A DNA stretch of 64,000 nucleotides, taken from NCBI GenBank assembly GCA_022510385.1, contig JAFLTQ010000008.1, positions 1-64,000 of the forward strand, in the 5' to 3' direction. The notes beneath the pieces are model-generated. The model had not been told where the DNA came from, made no database searches, and worked only from the letters and a program-made list of their open reading frames with translations. How positions within the stretch are numbered: the stretch's first letter is position 1; each line of letters opens with the position of its first letter. The position numbers and the translations under genes were made by a program. Below, piece by piece: positions 16,510 through 25,504 of the stretch. Source of the stretch: Muribaculaceae bacterium (lineage in GTDB: Bacteria > Bacteroidota > Bacteroidia > Bacteroidales > Muribaculaceae).

Positions 16510-17505
16510 ATGAGTGAAAGCGTCAATATCAGGGAATTGAACGACCTGATAGCCTCAAAGGCAAGTTTTGTAAGCATGATAAGGACCGGGATGGATCGCC
16601 GGATAATTGGACAGAAACATCTTGTAGACTCTTTGCTGATAGCATTATTGTGTAATGGACATGTCTTGTTGGAGGGAGTTCCCGGATTGGCAAAGACATT
16701 AGCAATAAAGACATTGGCATCGTTGGTTGATGCAAAATACAGCAGGATCCAGTTCACTCCCGACCTATTGCCGGCAGATGTTATCGGAACGCTGATATAT
16801 AGTGTCAAGAATGAAAGTTTCGAGGTTAAGAAAGGTCCGATTTTTGCAAACTTCGTTCTTGCAGATGAAATAAACAGAGCTCCGGCGAAAGTGCAGAGCG
16901 CACTTTTGGAGGCAATGCAGGAGCGCCAGGTGACAATTGGAGAAGAGACTTTCAAATTAGATAATCCTTTCCTTGTCATGGCAACCCAGAATCCTATCGA
17001 ACAGGAGGGAACTTATCCGTTGCCGGAAGCACAAACCGACCGATTCTTACTTAAGGTGGTTATCGGTTATCCTAATAAAGAGGAAGAGAAGTCGATTATC
17101 CGTCAGAATATAACTTCCGGTGCAAGCCCGATAACTCCGGTGATTCATCCGAGCGAGATAGTGGAAGTTCAAAAGATAGTTGAGAAAATTTATATAGACG
17201 AGAAGATCGAAAATTATATCGTCGATATAGTATTTGCGACAAGGGAACCGTCAAAATATGGTTTGTCAGATTTGTCGAGCATTATCTCCTACGGGGCATC
17301 CCCTCGAGCATCTATTAGTCTTGCTTTGGCTTCACGCGCCTATGCTTTCTTACAAGGGAGAGGATATGTGATTCCTGAGGATGTCAGAGCAGTCTGCCAT
17401 GATGTAATGCGCCACAGGATTGGTCTTTCTTATGAGGCTGAAGCGAATAATATATCGGCAGATGAGGTTATAACAGCAATTTTGGATAAAGTTGCAGTGC
17501 CTTAA
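16510..17505 (+). CDS. MoxR-family AAA+ ATPase of the Bat operon
   Basis: 331 residues from the ATG at 16510; a TTG at 16453 lies within the -7 element and is rejected. MoxR ATPases act as chaperones for von Willebrand factor A proteins encoded next to them. Walker A is GVPGLAKT (56-63), Walker B LADEINRAP, sensor 1 ATQNPIEQEGTYPLPEAQ, then the arginine finger region and lid domain. It leads the operon with a DUF58 protein 12 bases later and the Bat proteins after that, the standard Bacteroidota arrangement. Confidence 0.94.
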   Translation: MSESVNIRELNDLIASKASFVSMIRTGMDRRIIGQKHLVDSLLIALLCNGHVLLEGVPGLAKTLAIKTLASLVDAKYSRIQFTPDLLPADVIGTLIYSVKNESFEVKKGPIFANFVLADEINRAPAKVQSALLEAMQERQVTIGEETFKLDNPFLVMATQNPIEQEGTYPLPEAQTDRFLLKVVIGYPNKEEEKSIIRQNITSGASPITPVIHPSEIVEVQKIVEKIYIDEKIENYIVDIVFATREPSKYGLSDLSSIISYGASPRASISLALASRAYAFLQGRGYVIPEDVRAVCHDVMRHRIGLSYEAEANNISADEVITAILDKVAVP

Positions 17506-17517
17506 AAACGGATAAGG

Positions 17518-18396
17518 ATGAATGCGAAAGAGCTTCTGGAGAAAGTCAGGAAGATTGAGATCAAGACCCGGGGCTTAAGCCAGAATATCTTTGCCGGGGA
17601 ATACCACACGGCCTTCAAGGGACGAGGAGTGATATTTTCGGAAGTCAGAGAATATCAGCCCGGTGATGATATTCGCGATATCGACTGGAATGTGACGGCT
17701 CGACACAACAGGCCTTATGTAAAGGTCTACGAAGAGGAAAGGGAGCTCACGATGATGCTTCTGATAGACGTTAGCGGCAGCAGCGATTTCGGTGCAGCAG
17801 GCGAGAGCAAAAAAGAAAGAATTGCAGAAATAGCAGCAACTTTGGCTTTCTCGTCGATACAAAACAATGATAAGGTAGGGGTCATTTTTTTCAGCGACCA
17901 TATTGAAAAGTTTATTCCGCCCAAAAAAGGCAGGAAACATATCTTATTGATCATCCGTGAAATTATAGATATGGTTCCTACAAGCAAGGGAACAAATATA
18001 GATATAGCCTTAAAATTTATGACGAATGCACTGAAAAAGCGGTGCAGCGCCTTTCTTCTAAGCGATTTAATCGACGGACACGATTATTTCTCCAGCTTAT
18101 CTATAGCCAATCGGAAGCATGATTTGGCAGCTATTCAGGTGTACGACAGAAGAGATGCCAATATGCCCGATGTGGGGCTTGTGAAAGTGAGGGATATGGA
18201 AACAGGGTCCGACCGATGGATCGACACATCATCAGCAAAAGTGAGGCGTGCATTTGATAAGGCATGGTATGAACGTCAACAAAAGATATCCACAGTAATG
18301 GCGAGATGCGGAGTGGATATGGTCAGTGTCACTACCGATGAAGATTATGTGAAGTCATTGTTGTCGCTTTTCCATAATCGGAGTGCACGACGTTGA
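17518..18396 (+). CDS. DUF58 protein (vWA-like, MoxR partner)
   Basis: 292 residues. The DUF58 signature is REYQPGDDIRDIDWNVTAR (about 44-62), followed by a von Willebrand A-like half with a MIDAS motif DVSGSSD (Asp84, Ser86, Ser88). No membrane segment, so cytoplasmic or membrane-associated. In the family it works with MoxR; the exact task in the Bat system is unknown. It starts 12 bases after moxR, and its end is 19 bases before the likely start of the next gene. Confidence 0.92.
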   Translation: MNAKELLEKVRKIEIKTRGLSQNIFAGEYHTAFKGRGVIFSEVREYQPGDDIRDIDWNVTARHNRPYVKVYEEERELTMMLLIDVSGSSDFGAAGESKKERIAEIAATLAFSSIQNNDKVGVIFFSDHIEKFIPPKKGRKHILLIIREIIDMVPTSKGTNIDIALKFMTNALKKRCSAFLLSDLIDGHDYFSSLSIANRKHDLAAIQVYDRRDANMPDVGLVKVRDMETGSDRWIDTSSAKVRRAFDKAWYERQQKISTVMARCGVDMVSVTTDEDYVKSLLSLFHNRSARR

Positions 18397-18415
18397 AAAA
18401 AATGACGTTGAGAAA

Positions 18416-19429
18416 ATGGGAAAAATGTGTAAAACAGCAAAAATATTAACTCTGGTAATTCTATTATTTCATGGAGTAGCCAGGGGAGAGAGTGCAGGTC
18501 TTTCAATAACAGCAAGATTAGACTCTGTCAATGTGTTGATGGGTAATTTAAACACCTTACACCTTGAGATTGTAGAAAATGAAGGGGATAAGGGAAGGTT
18601 ATCCATTTTCCGGGATTTAGACAGAGCACGTGGATATGCAACGGTTTGCGGAGATAGCGTTGAATTGGATGCTAACTACAAGATTGACACAACGAGGCTT
18701 GGTTCCGGAAGAATGCAACTGAATTATAGTATCCCCGTGCAAAGTTTTGATTCCGGCACTTATACTCTTCCAAGATTTGTGTATTATGTTGGACAAGATT
18801 CCGCATTGTCCAACTCATTGACTTTCAATGTATATCCTGTAAACGTAACTGCAGATGATCAGATAGCGCCTTTGGCTCAGGTGTCGGAACCTGACGGGAA
18901 AAGGTTTTACGATTGGGTTCCAGATTGGATATTGGATTTTTGGTGGTTATGGCTGATAATATTTTTAGCTATATGCATTTTCCTCTACGGAATGAAGAAT
19001 TATCAGAAGAAGGGTATTCCGTTTATAGCTCCCAAGGAAACACCAAAACCATGGGTTATAGCTTTGGATTCATTGCAAAGACTTAAGAATAGAAAACTTT
19101 GGGAACAGGGAATGGAGAAGGAATATTTCACTGATCTAACAGATATTCTCAGAGTATATTTGGTTGATAGATTCGGTATCAATGCAATGGAGATGACTAC
19201 TCGTCAGATCATGGATAAAATATATGAAAGTGATCTGAGAGACAAGCGGGATTATGTGAAGCAGATATTGAATGTTGCAGACTTTGTGAAGTTTGCAAAA
19301 GTAAGGCCGTTGCCTGCAGATAGCATTGCAGCATATGAAAATGCGGTGAAATTTGTTGAGGAAACTGTGCCTGTGGAAAAAGTTGAGGAGAAAACAGCAA
19401 CTGAAAAGGAAGGAGGAGAAAATATATGA
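18416..19429 (+). CDS. Bat-operon membrane protein of unknown role (DUF4381-like)
   Basis: 337 residues from the ATG at 18416; 18425 is equally possible, while a GTG at 18383 would overlap DUF58. A signal peptide (ILTLVILLFHGVARG) leads into a beta-rich periplasmic domain of about 140 residues, a Trp-rich transmembrane segment (WWLWLIIFLAICIFLYGM) and a cytoplasmic C-terminal half with charged helices. This order resembles the conserved gene between DUF58 and batA in Bacteroidota, which behaves like a shortened BatD. It shares the overlap ATGA with batA. It is probably the docking partner of the vWA proteins, but this is inference. Confidence 0.82.
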   Translation: MGKMCKTAKILTLVILLFHGVARGESAGLSITARLDSVNVLMGNLNTLHLEIVENEGDKGRLSIFRDLDRARGYATVCGDSVELDANYKIDTTRLGSGRMQLNYSIPVQSFDSGTYTLPRFVYYVGQDSALSNSLTFNVYPVNVTADDQIAPLAQVSEPDGKRFYDWVPDWILDFWWLWLIIFLAICIFLYGMKNYQKKGIPFIAPKETPKPWVIALDSLQRLKNRKLWEQGMEKEYFTDLTDILRVYLVDRFGINAMEMTTRQIMDKIYESDLRDKRDYVKQILNVADFVKFAKVRPLPADSIAAYENAVKFVEETVPVEKVEEKTATEKEGGENI

Positions 19430-20397
19430 AACATCCGGGCCTGTTGTTTTTATTTCTTCTGTATCTGCCTCTTATCGGATGGTATATCTGGAAACATAAG
19501 AATTCCAATCCGTCTTTAGGATTGTCAACCATATCCCCGATTAGCAAACTCCCAATCACATGGAAGCAAATATTGATTCATGTTTGTTTTGCATTGCAAT
19601 TAATAGCCATCGGAGGTTTGATTGTAGCTTTGGCCAGACCACAGAGCCATGATAATTTTAACACTTCAAGGATAAACGGAACTGATATTGTTTTGGCAAT
19701 AGATATTTCCGGAAGTATGATGGCTAAAGACTTTAAGCCATCCCGTTTTGCAGCTGCAAAGGAAGTTGCCTCAAAATTTGTGAACCAGCGGGAACATGAT
19801 AATATGGGATTGGTGGTTTTTGCCGGAGAAAGCCTCTCATTGATGCCTCTGACCAACGATCGCGGAGCTTTGATAAACGCCATAGAGAATATCAATATGG
19901 GAGATCTGACCGATGGCACAGCAATAGGTGACGGCCTTGTAAGCGCAATCAACAGGATAGTGTCCGGTAAAGCTAAATCTAAGAGCATTATTTTACTTAC
20001 CGACGGAACCAATAATGCCGGGGAAGTGCCCCCATCTACGGCTGCCCAAATTGCCAAACAAAAGGGTGTTAGGGTTTATACCATAGGAGTAGGAACAAAC
20101 GGGAATATAAAAATTCCGGATCCTTATGGCTTCTCATCTACAACAATAGAAACAAAGATTGATGAGGAAAGCCTGAAGGAGATAGCGGCAGCCACCAATG
20201 GCAAGTATTTCCGTGCAAAAGATGAAAAAGTCTTGAAAAAGGTTTTCGATGAAATCGATAAACTTGAAAAAAGTGTGTTGGATGTTGACAGATTCACATA
20301 TACAGAAGAGAATTTCGAGCCATGGATATTGCTTTCGCTATGTGCATTGGGACTCTATCTTTTGTTGAGATACACATTGCTAAGACGTATACCATAA
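19426..20397 (+). CDS. batA: BatA, von Willebrand factor A membrane protein
   Basis: 323 residues: transmembrane segments at about 5-23 and 52-71, a vWA domain from about 86, and a last segment near 300-320. The MIDAS is complete: DISGS (Asp93, Ser95, Ser97), Thr in TDGTAIGDG and the Asp in LLTDGTNNAG. The Bat genes were described as affecting aerotolerance in Bacteroides fragilis; the molecular activity is not known. The vWA domain should face the periplasm or cytoplasm in contact with the MoxR ATPase. Overlaps the previous gene by 4 bases. Confidence 0.94.
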   Translation: MKHPGLLFLFLLYLPLIGWYIWKHKNSNPSLGLSTISPISKLPITWKQILIHVCFALQLIAIGGLIVALARPQSHDNFNTSRINGTDIVLAIDISGSMMAKDFKPSRFAAAKEVASKFVNQREHDNMGLVVFAGESLSLMPLTNDRGALINAIENINMGDLTDGTAIGDGLVSAINRIVSGKAKSKSIILLTDGTNNAGEVPPSTAAQIAKQKGVRVYTIGVGTNGNIKIPDPYGFSSTTIETKIDEESLKEIAAATNGKYFRAKDEKVLKKVFDEIDKLEKSVLDVDRFTYTEENFEPWILLSLCALGLYLLLRYTLLRRIP

Positions 20398-20463
20398 AAC
20401 TATATGGGTAACGAGAAAGAAATAAATTAGAATAGAAGATATCAAAAATCCGGTAAATAAATA

Positions 20464-21513
20464 ATGTTCAGTTTTGCACATACGGGGCTTCTTTTTCTGC
20501 TCTTACTGATACCTTTCTTTATTCTTCTCTATATCCTTGCGAGATATTCAAGATATAGGAAACTAAAGAAATTCGGCGATCTGAAGGTAATCACTCCTTT
20601 AATGCCGGAAGTGTCGCCGTTTAAACCCCCTTTAAAACTGGCGATAGAGATGGCGGCTCTGTTTTTGATAATTTTTTGTTTGGCACGTCCATGGGGGGGA
20701 GTGAAAGATGAAAAAACCACCAAAGAGGGAATTGAAGTAATAATAGCAGTCGACGCAAGTAATTCTATGTATGCTTCATCAACTTCTGATGAAAAAGGGA
20801 GCGACAGGATGCGTACGGCAAAATTAATGCTTGAAAAATTAATCAACAGGTTAGACAATGACCGAGTAGGCCTCATTGTTTATGCCGGAGATGCATATAC
20901 GCTGATACCGGTTACGAATGATTATGTATCAGCGAAGATGTTTTTAAATTCAATCGATCCCTCACAGATTGATAATCAAGGCACGGATATCTCCTCGGCG
21001 ATAAGGATGGCAACAAGTTCTTTCAGCGATGACAAGAATATCGGCAAAGCAATTATTCTGATAACAGATGCAGATGAACTTGAGGATGAGGAGGGAGTGA
21101 TGGCAGCCGCTCAAAAAGCGGCCCATGACGGAATCCAGATAGATGTCGTGGGATTGGGTAGCAGCGTGCCGGTGCCGATACCATTAAAGAATGGAAGATA
21201 TTTGATGGATCCCTTCACCGGAGAAAGGGCAATGACAGCATTAAACGAAGATCTTGCAGCAAACCTTGCCCGAGCCGGGAATGGCATCTATGTCAATGCT
21301 TCAAATCGAGAAGCCTTAAATGAATTAGACAAACAGTTGGAAACTTTGAAAAAGGCTTCTTTAGAATCCAATATTTCGGCTGTGCATGACGAATTATTCC
21401 CAATATTTGCCATTTTTGCGCTGGCATTGTTGGTTATTGATATTTTCATCCTTGACAGAAAAATAGGGTGGTTGGATAAAATCACATTCTTCAAGAAAGA
21501 GACAGATGAATAA
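20464..21513 (+). CDS. batB: BatB, von Willebrand factor A membrane protein
   Basis: 349 residues, a paralogue of BatA with the same plan: transmembrane segments at about 8-26 and 58-75, a vWA domain with MIDAS DASNS (Asp97, Ser99, Ser101), Thr in NQGTDISSA and the Asp in ILITDADELED, and a closing membrane segment about 318-335. Its end overlaps batC by 8 bases. The 66-base gap before it is the largest inside the operon and shows no promoter match. Confidence 0.94.
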   Translation: MFSFAHTGLLFLLLLIPFFILLYILARYSRYRKLKKFGDLKVITPLMPEVSPFKPPLKLAIEMAALFLIIFCLARPWGGVKDEKTTKEGIEVIIAVDASNSMYASSTSDEKGSDRMRTAKLMLEKLINRLDNDRVGLIVYAGDAYTLIPVTNDYVSAKMFLNSIDPSQIDNQGTDISSAIRMATSSFSDDKNIGKAIILITDADELEDEEGVMAAAQKAAHDGIQIDVVGLGSSVPVPIPLKNGRYLMDPFTGERAMTALNEDLAANLARAGNGIYVNASNREALNELDKQLETLKKASLESNISAVHDELFPIFAIFALALLVIDIFILDRKIGWLDKITFFKKETDE

Positions 21514-22294
21514 GATAAAAAAGATATTTCTAATATTAGCCCTGATAGGTGGATATAGTTGCTCGCTACAATTATATGCCGCCGACAAAGAGGTCGTTTC
21601 AACAAAAAAAGAAAGAAATCACATAACCAAAGGGAATAAACTTTATGAAGAGGGTAAATTTAAGGAGGCTCAGTCACAATATCGGGATGCCTTGGAAGAG
21701 AACCCTGCTTCAATAGTCGGCAGATATAATTTGGGGCTTACGGAAATACAAATAGGATCAAATCCTAACGATACATCGGCAACAGCCAAAAAAATGATGG
21801 AATCGGGGATTAAAAATATGGAACAAGTTGCCAATTTAGGTGGAAGACGTCCGGATCTCGCCTCAAAGGCAAATTATAATCTTGGGAATGTGGCTTTTAA
21901 TTCACAAGATTTTCAGAAAGCTATAGATTATTATAAAAAATCCCTTCGCTTAAATCCGGAGGATGACAATGCCAGAAGGAATCTAAGGATTGCACAATTG
22001 AAGATACAGAATCAAGATCAGAATCAGGATCAGCAAGATCAAGAAGATCAGCAGGACCAGCAAGAAGATAATCAAGACCAAAATCAAGACCAAGAACAAA
22101 ACCAGGATCAGAATCAAGACCAACAGGATAATCAAGATAACCAACAAGAACAGCAGCCACAAAGCCTTAACCAGCAGACAGCCGAACAGATTCTTAATGC
22201 AATAGAAAACAAGGAGAATCAAACGAGAGCACGAGTGGCGGGACAAAATGCGGAAAAGAGCCGCCAGAGGAATAGAAATAAAAAGAATTGGTAG
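21506..22294 (+). CDS. batC: BatC, exported TPR protein with a Gln/Asp tract
   Basis: 262 residues. A signal peptide (cleavage near LYAAD, residues 23-27) is followed by TPR repeats (about 36-72 and 122-160: KLYEEGKFKEAQSQYRDAL, NYNLGNVAFNSQDFQKAI) and then a tract made almost only of Gln, Asp, Asn and Glu from 168 to 218, before a basic C-terminus. The TPRs suggest a scaffold in the periplasm. The low-complexity tract is coded by near-repeats of CARGAY hexamers and could vary in length between strains. Overlaps batB by 8 bases. Confidence 0.9.
   Translation: MNKIKKIFLILALIGGYSCSLQLYAADKEVVSTKKERNHITKGNKLYEEGKFKEAQSQYRDALEENPASIVGRYNLGLTEIQIGSNPNDTSATAKKMMESGIKNMEQVANLGGRRPDLASKANYNLGNVAFNSQDFQKAIDYYKKSLRLNPEDDNARRNLRIAQLKIQNQDQNQDQQDQEDQQDQQEDNQDQNQDQEQNQDQNQDQQDNQDNQQEQQPQSLNQQTAEQILNAIENKENQTRARVAGQNAEKSRQRNRNKKNW
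22007..22159 (+). repeat. Hexanucleotide-like coding repeat in batC
   Basis: About 150 bases of degenerate CAA/CAG-GAT/GAC/AAT hexamers encode the Gln/Asp/Asn tract, residues 168-218. The units are imperfect, so slippage would be in-frame multiples of three or six. Confidence 0.85.
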
Positions 22295-22316
22295 GCTTTA
22301 AAAGAGATTTTGAATC

Positions 22317-24143
22317 GTGGGAACAAAAAGGGAGATAAAGATTTCTTATATCATGGCAATTGTCATGATGATGATAAGTTTTTGCGATGTGTATTCACAA
22401 TCAGTGGCACTATCTGTATCACCGGGTCGGGGAAAACGTGAAATCTCTAAGGGAGACCTGTTTTATATGACCATTCAGGTGAAGGATCTTAACGGGAATC
22501 CGGAAAAGCCGTCGGAAGTCCCCGGTGCAAAAGTTATATATTTTGACCGTACCGGCCAGTCGTCGAGCTTTTCGAGTGTCAATGGAAAGGTTTCTCAAAG
22601 TGTAAGTTACACATGGACAATCACATTGAGAGCCACTGATGAAGGAGAATTTACATTCGGACCTGTATCGGTAGAAGGAGTTAAGAGTAACAGTGTCAAA
22701 TATGCTATAGGGGCTCCGATGCCATCACAGGAACCGTCACAACAAAACGGTAACGGTAATAACCCTTCTAATTCCGATAAACCGGAATATATCGGCAAAG
22801 GAGATGGAAATCTGTTTATGAGGGCAGAGGTGTCGCAATCAAGTGCATATGTCAATCAAGCTATCCTCTATACAGTGAAGTTATATTCCACTTATGATGC
22901 GATAAAATTCATAGGAGCTACAGCTTCTCCTAAATTCGATGGATTTGTTGTAGAGGAATCAAAAGATATCTCTACCTCACTGGAATACGAAACCTATAAT
23001 GGAAAGACTTACGCAACAGCAATCATAGCCCGTTATATAATTTTCCCGCAACATGACGGAAAACTGACTGTGACCGGAAATACGTATACAGTAAGTGTGG
23101 ATCAACGGGAGTATTATAGGGATCCCTTCTATGGTCATCTATCAGTGTCGAAACCGTTACAATTGAATGTTACTCCTAATGAGCTGACAGTCAATGTAAA
23201 AAGTTTGCCAAAGCCGGTGCCGGCAGATTTCTCCGGTGGAGTGGGTCAATTCAGCATAGAGTCTTCCTTACCGGCACAGAAGTTTGTGACCAACCAGGTT
23301 TCTTCAATCGTTTATACAATAAAGGGCTCCGGAAATATAAAATATGTAACACTCCCGGATTTGCAGAAAATTTATCCGGCAGAGCTTGAAGTCTATACTC
23401 CGACTACCGAGAGCAATGTTAACGTCGGAAGATATGATGTGACCGGAAGTATTAAGTATGACTATTCATTTATGCCTTTAGAATGGGGCACATTCAGACT
23501 TCCGGAAGTCAAGCTTGTATATTTCAATCCTGCTACAGAAAAATATGAGACGAGCGTATCCCAAGGATACACCATAGCTGTGGAAAGAGGCACCGGGTCA
23601 GAGAAATCGATGATAAAATCAGGAGGATCCTTCGATGCCCGATTAATGCTTGTAAAAACCAATCTGTCTTTTAAACATCGACCTTATGTCTATGGATTCC
23701 TGTATTGGTTGTTTTATATAATACCAATAGGAGGCATAATAGTGGCTTATATAAGTTATAAGTCATATCTGGCAGCGAATTCAGATATAATCGCCGTGAG
23801 AAGCCGTAAGGCCAACCGTATGGCACGCAAACGTCTGAAACGAGCTTTTGCTTATATGAAGAGTGGAGATAGAGGAAGCTTCCTTGATGAAATATTAATC
23901 TCTATATGGGGCTATCTCAGTGACAAGCTCAGTATTCCGACGTCAGAATTGAGCAGAGATAATATCAGCGGGAAGTTAGCAGTCAGAGATATTCCGGATG
24001 AAGATATCAACGAGGTTATCAAATTGATTGACGATGTAGAGTTTGAAAAATATGCGCCATCGGCAAGTGCTTCTGAAATGAATGATATCTATGAACGGAC
24101 AATCAAAATGATGAATTCATTAGAGGATGGATTCAGAAGTTGA
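22317..24143 (+). CDS. batD: BatD, oxygen-tolerance family membrane protein
   Basis: 608 residues. The GTG at 22317 gives a signal peptide with a basic n-region (TKREIK) and hydrophobic core (AIVMMMISF, cleaved near YSQS); the ATG at 22353 would lose those charges, so GTG is preferred. The long periplasmic part (about 30-450) consists of several beta-sandwich domains, followed by a transmembrane segment (FLYWLFYIIPIGGIIVAY, about 459-476) and a cytoplasmic tail of about 125 residues. This is the BatD domain order. Its stop overlaps a possible TTG of batE, but the likely batE start is 32 bases later. Confidence 0.92.
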   Translation: MGTKREIKISYIMAIVMMMISFCDVYSQSVALSVSPGRGKREISKGDLFYMTIQVKDLNGNPEKPSEVPGAKVIYFDRTGQSSSFSSVNGKVSQSVSYTWTITLRATDEGEFTFGPVSVEGVKSNSVKYAIGAPMPSQEPSQQNGNGNNPSNSDKPEYIGKGDGNLFMRAEVSQSSAYVNQAILYTVKLYSTYDAIKFIGATASPKFDGFVVEESKDISTSLEYETYNGKTYATAIIARYIIFPQHDGKLTVTGNTYTVSVDQREYYRDPFYGHLSVSKPLQLNVTPNELTVNVKSLPKPVPADFSGGVGQFSIESSLPAQKFVTNQVSSIVYTIKGSGNIKYVTLPDLQKIYPAELEVYTPTTESNVNVGRYDVTGSIKYDYSFMPLEWGTFRLPEVKLVYFNPATEKYETSVSQGYTIAVERGTGSEKSMIKSGGSFDARLMLVKTNLSFKHRPYVYGFLYWLFYIIPIGGIIVAYISYKSYLAANSDIIAVRSRKANRMARKRLKRAFAYMKSGDRGSFLDEILISIWGYLSDKLSIPTSELSRDNISGKLAVRDIPDEDINEVIKLIDDVEFEKYAPSASASEMNDIYERTIKMMNSLEDGFRS

Positions 24144-24175
24144 CAAGAGATTTTGAGGATTCAACACAGAAAAAG

Positions 24176-25012
24176 ATGAAAATTGATATAAAAAAGAAGA
24201 TATTATTGATTTTCTTATTAAGCCTTCCGATAGTTGGTTACAGTTATGATGAGCTGTCGGTTGCCGGTTTAGCCGGAGCAGCTGATTCAGCCTACAATTC
24301 CGGGAATTATAGTGAAGCTGTGGAATTATATAATACCCTGGCACAAGAAAATGGGGTCTCTGCCGGCTTGCTGTTTAATTTAGGAAATTCCTATTATCAA
24401 CAGGGAGATTATGGGAATGCGATGTTGTGTTATCAGAGAGCAAAAAAGTTGGATCCTTCAAACAAGAAGATCAATGGGAATCTTGCTTTTCTGAAGGGAA
24501 AGGTTGAGGATGCAAACAAAGCAGAACAAAAAGGGAAGAGGAAGAAAGTTGAAGAGGATACCCCAAATTTCTTTCAAAGCATTCATAGTGCCGTAGCCGA
24601 GGAGACCTCCTCCGATTTATGGGCAGGATGGGGTGCCGCTTTTTTCCTTTTATTCGCCGGGTGTGTCTGTCTCTATCTATTTAATTCCAATGTATTGATG
24701 AGAAAGACGGGATTCTTTGGAGGATTTATCCTCTTGGGATTGAGTATGATCTGTGTGGTGTGTGCATATATGGGAGCAGCTGAGGCGGAAAATCATGAGT
24801 ATGGAGTGATAATAAGTTATAAATCTGCACTTCAGACAGAACCCACTCTACAGGGGAACTCCAACTCAAATGAGGGAATATTGACGAAGGGCACAAAGAT
24901 ACGAATCATATCGGAGGAAACAGATGCCGACGGAAATGTAAATTGGTATAAAATCCGATTAAATTCAGATTATATAGGATGGGTTGAAGCAAAGGATGTT
25001 GCAGTGATATAG
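24176..25012 (+). CDS. batE: BatE, TPR and SH3-like membrane protein
   Basis: 278 residues from the ATG at 24176; a TTG at 24140 would place 12 polar residues before the signal sequence and is less likely. A signal peptide (ILLIFLLSLPIVGYS) is followed by TPR repeats (about 30-100), two transmembrane segments (about 153-172 and 179-201) and a C-terminal bacterial SH3-like domain (LTKGTKIRIISEE, WYKIRLNSDYIGWVE). It is the last gene of the MoxR-Bat operon, which is complete here (moxR, DUF58, extra membrane protein, A, B, C, D, E). Confidence 0.9.
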   Translation: MKIDIKKKILLIFLLSLPIVGYSYDELSVAGLAGAADSAYNSGNYSEAVELYNTLAQENGVSAGLLFNLGNSYYQQGDYGNAMLCYQRAKKLDPSNKKINGNLAFLKGKVEDANKAEQKGKRKKVEEDTPNFFQSIHSAVAEETSSDLWAGWGAAFFLLFAGCVCLYLFNSNVLMRKTGFFGGFILLGLSMICVVCAYMGAAEAENHEYGVIISYKSALQTEPTLQGNSNSNEGILTKGTKIRIISEETDADGNVNWYKIRLNSDYIGWVEAKDVAVI

Positions 25013-25049
25013 ATATAAGAAATATGTTTTAAAACAGAAATAGATATAT

Positions 25050-25089
25050 TCCAAATCTTTGGATAGAGAGAAAATAATACTTAAATTAG
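25050..25089 (+). promoter_or_regulatory. Promoter of the small HTH gene with a palindrome over the -33 box
   Basis: -33 TTTG (25058-25061) and -7 TAAATTAG (25082-25089, one mismatch to TAnnTTTG) are 20 bases apart. The -33 box lies within the palindrome TCCAAA-TC-TTTGGA (25050-25063), a plausible operator. The start site near 25095 leaves a 60-base leader. Confidence 0.6.
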
Positions 25090-25155
25090 CAAAATAAAAT
25101 AGATTCCTGAAAAAGGCATCAAAAAAAGCAAAAATAAACTAAAACAGTATATAAA

Positions 25156-25416
25156 ATGAGCAAAACAATCACATTCAATGAGCTCCGTAGGCTGAAAGAT
25201 AGCCTGCCCGATGGTGCAACTCATCGTATAGCCGACGAACTGAACCTTACGGTGCAGACAGTAAGAAATTATTTCGGTGGTGTTAATTATCAGTTCGGTA
25301 AGAATATCGGTATGCATATAGAGCCCGGTCCTGATGGAGGTATTGTTGTGCTTGATGACACCACTATCTACGATATGGCAGTAAAGATCTTGGAGGAGCA
25401 GAATAAGGAGGATTAA
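25156..25416 (+). CDS. Small helix-turn-helix DNA-binding protein
   Basis: 86 residues. Residues 21-41 (THRIADELNLTVQTVRNYFG) read as a classic helix-turn-helix; the second half (about 45-86) is a small acidic domain with EPGPDGGIVVLDD. I believe similar small proteins are conserved in Bacteroidales, but I know no function. It has its own promoter, a likely terminator downstream, and no partner gene, so it behaves as a free-standing regulator or nucleoid-type protein. The palindrome over its own -33 box would suit autoregulation. Confidence 0.82.
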   Translation: MSKTITFNELRRLKDSLPDGATHRIADELNLTVQTVRNYFGGVNYQFGKNIGMHIEPGPDGGIVVLDDTTIYDMAVKILEEQNKED

Positions 25417-25471
25417 AGTAAAAGACTCAGATGTTCTATCCAACAAATTGATACATAAGAAATAAACAAAT

Positions 25472-25498
25472 GGCGTTCCGGAAAATGGAGCGCCTTTC
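25472..25498 (+). terminator. Terminator after the small HTH gene
   Basis: GGCGTTCC (25472-25479) pairs with GGAGCGCC (25487-25494) with one T-G pair and a 7-base loop, followed by TTTCT. The T-run is short, so read-through into the next gene, 7 bases on, is possible. Confidence 0.65.
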
Positions 25499-25504
25499 TG
25501 AATT

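Noticed and set aside
22007-22159. batC repeat considered as a CRISPR-like array
   Set aside because: Units are hexamers in a reading frame, with no spacers of unique sequence.
21983-22246. Minus-strand frame of Leu/Ile/Val-rich codons opposite the batC repeat, looking like a membrane protein
   Set aside because: It is the mirror image of Gln/Asp repeat codons and has no other coding sign.
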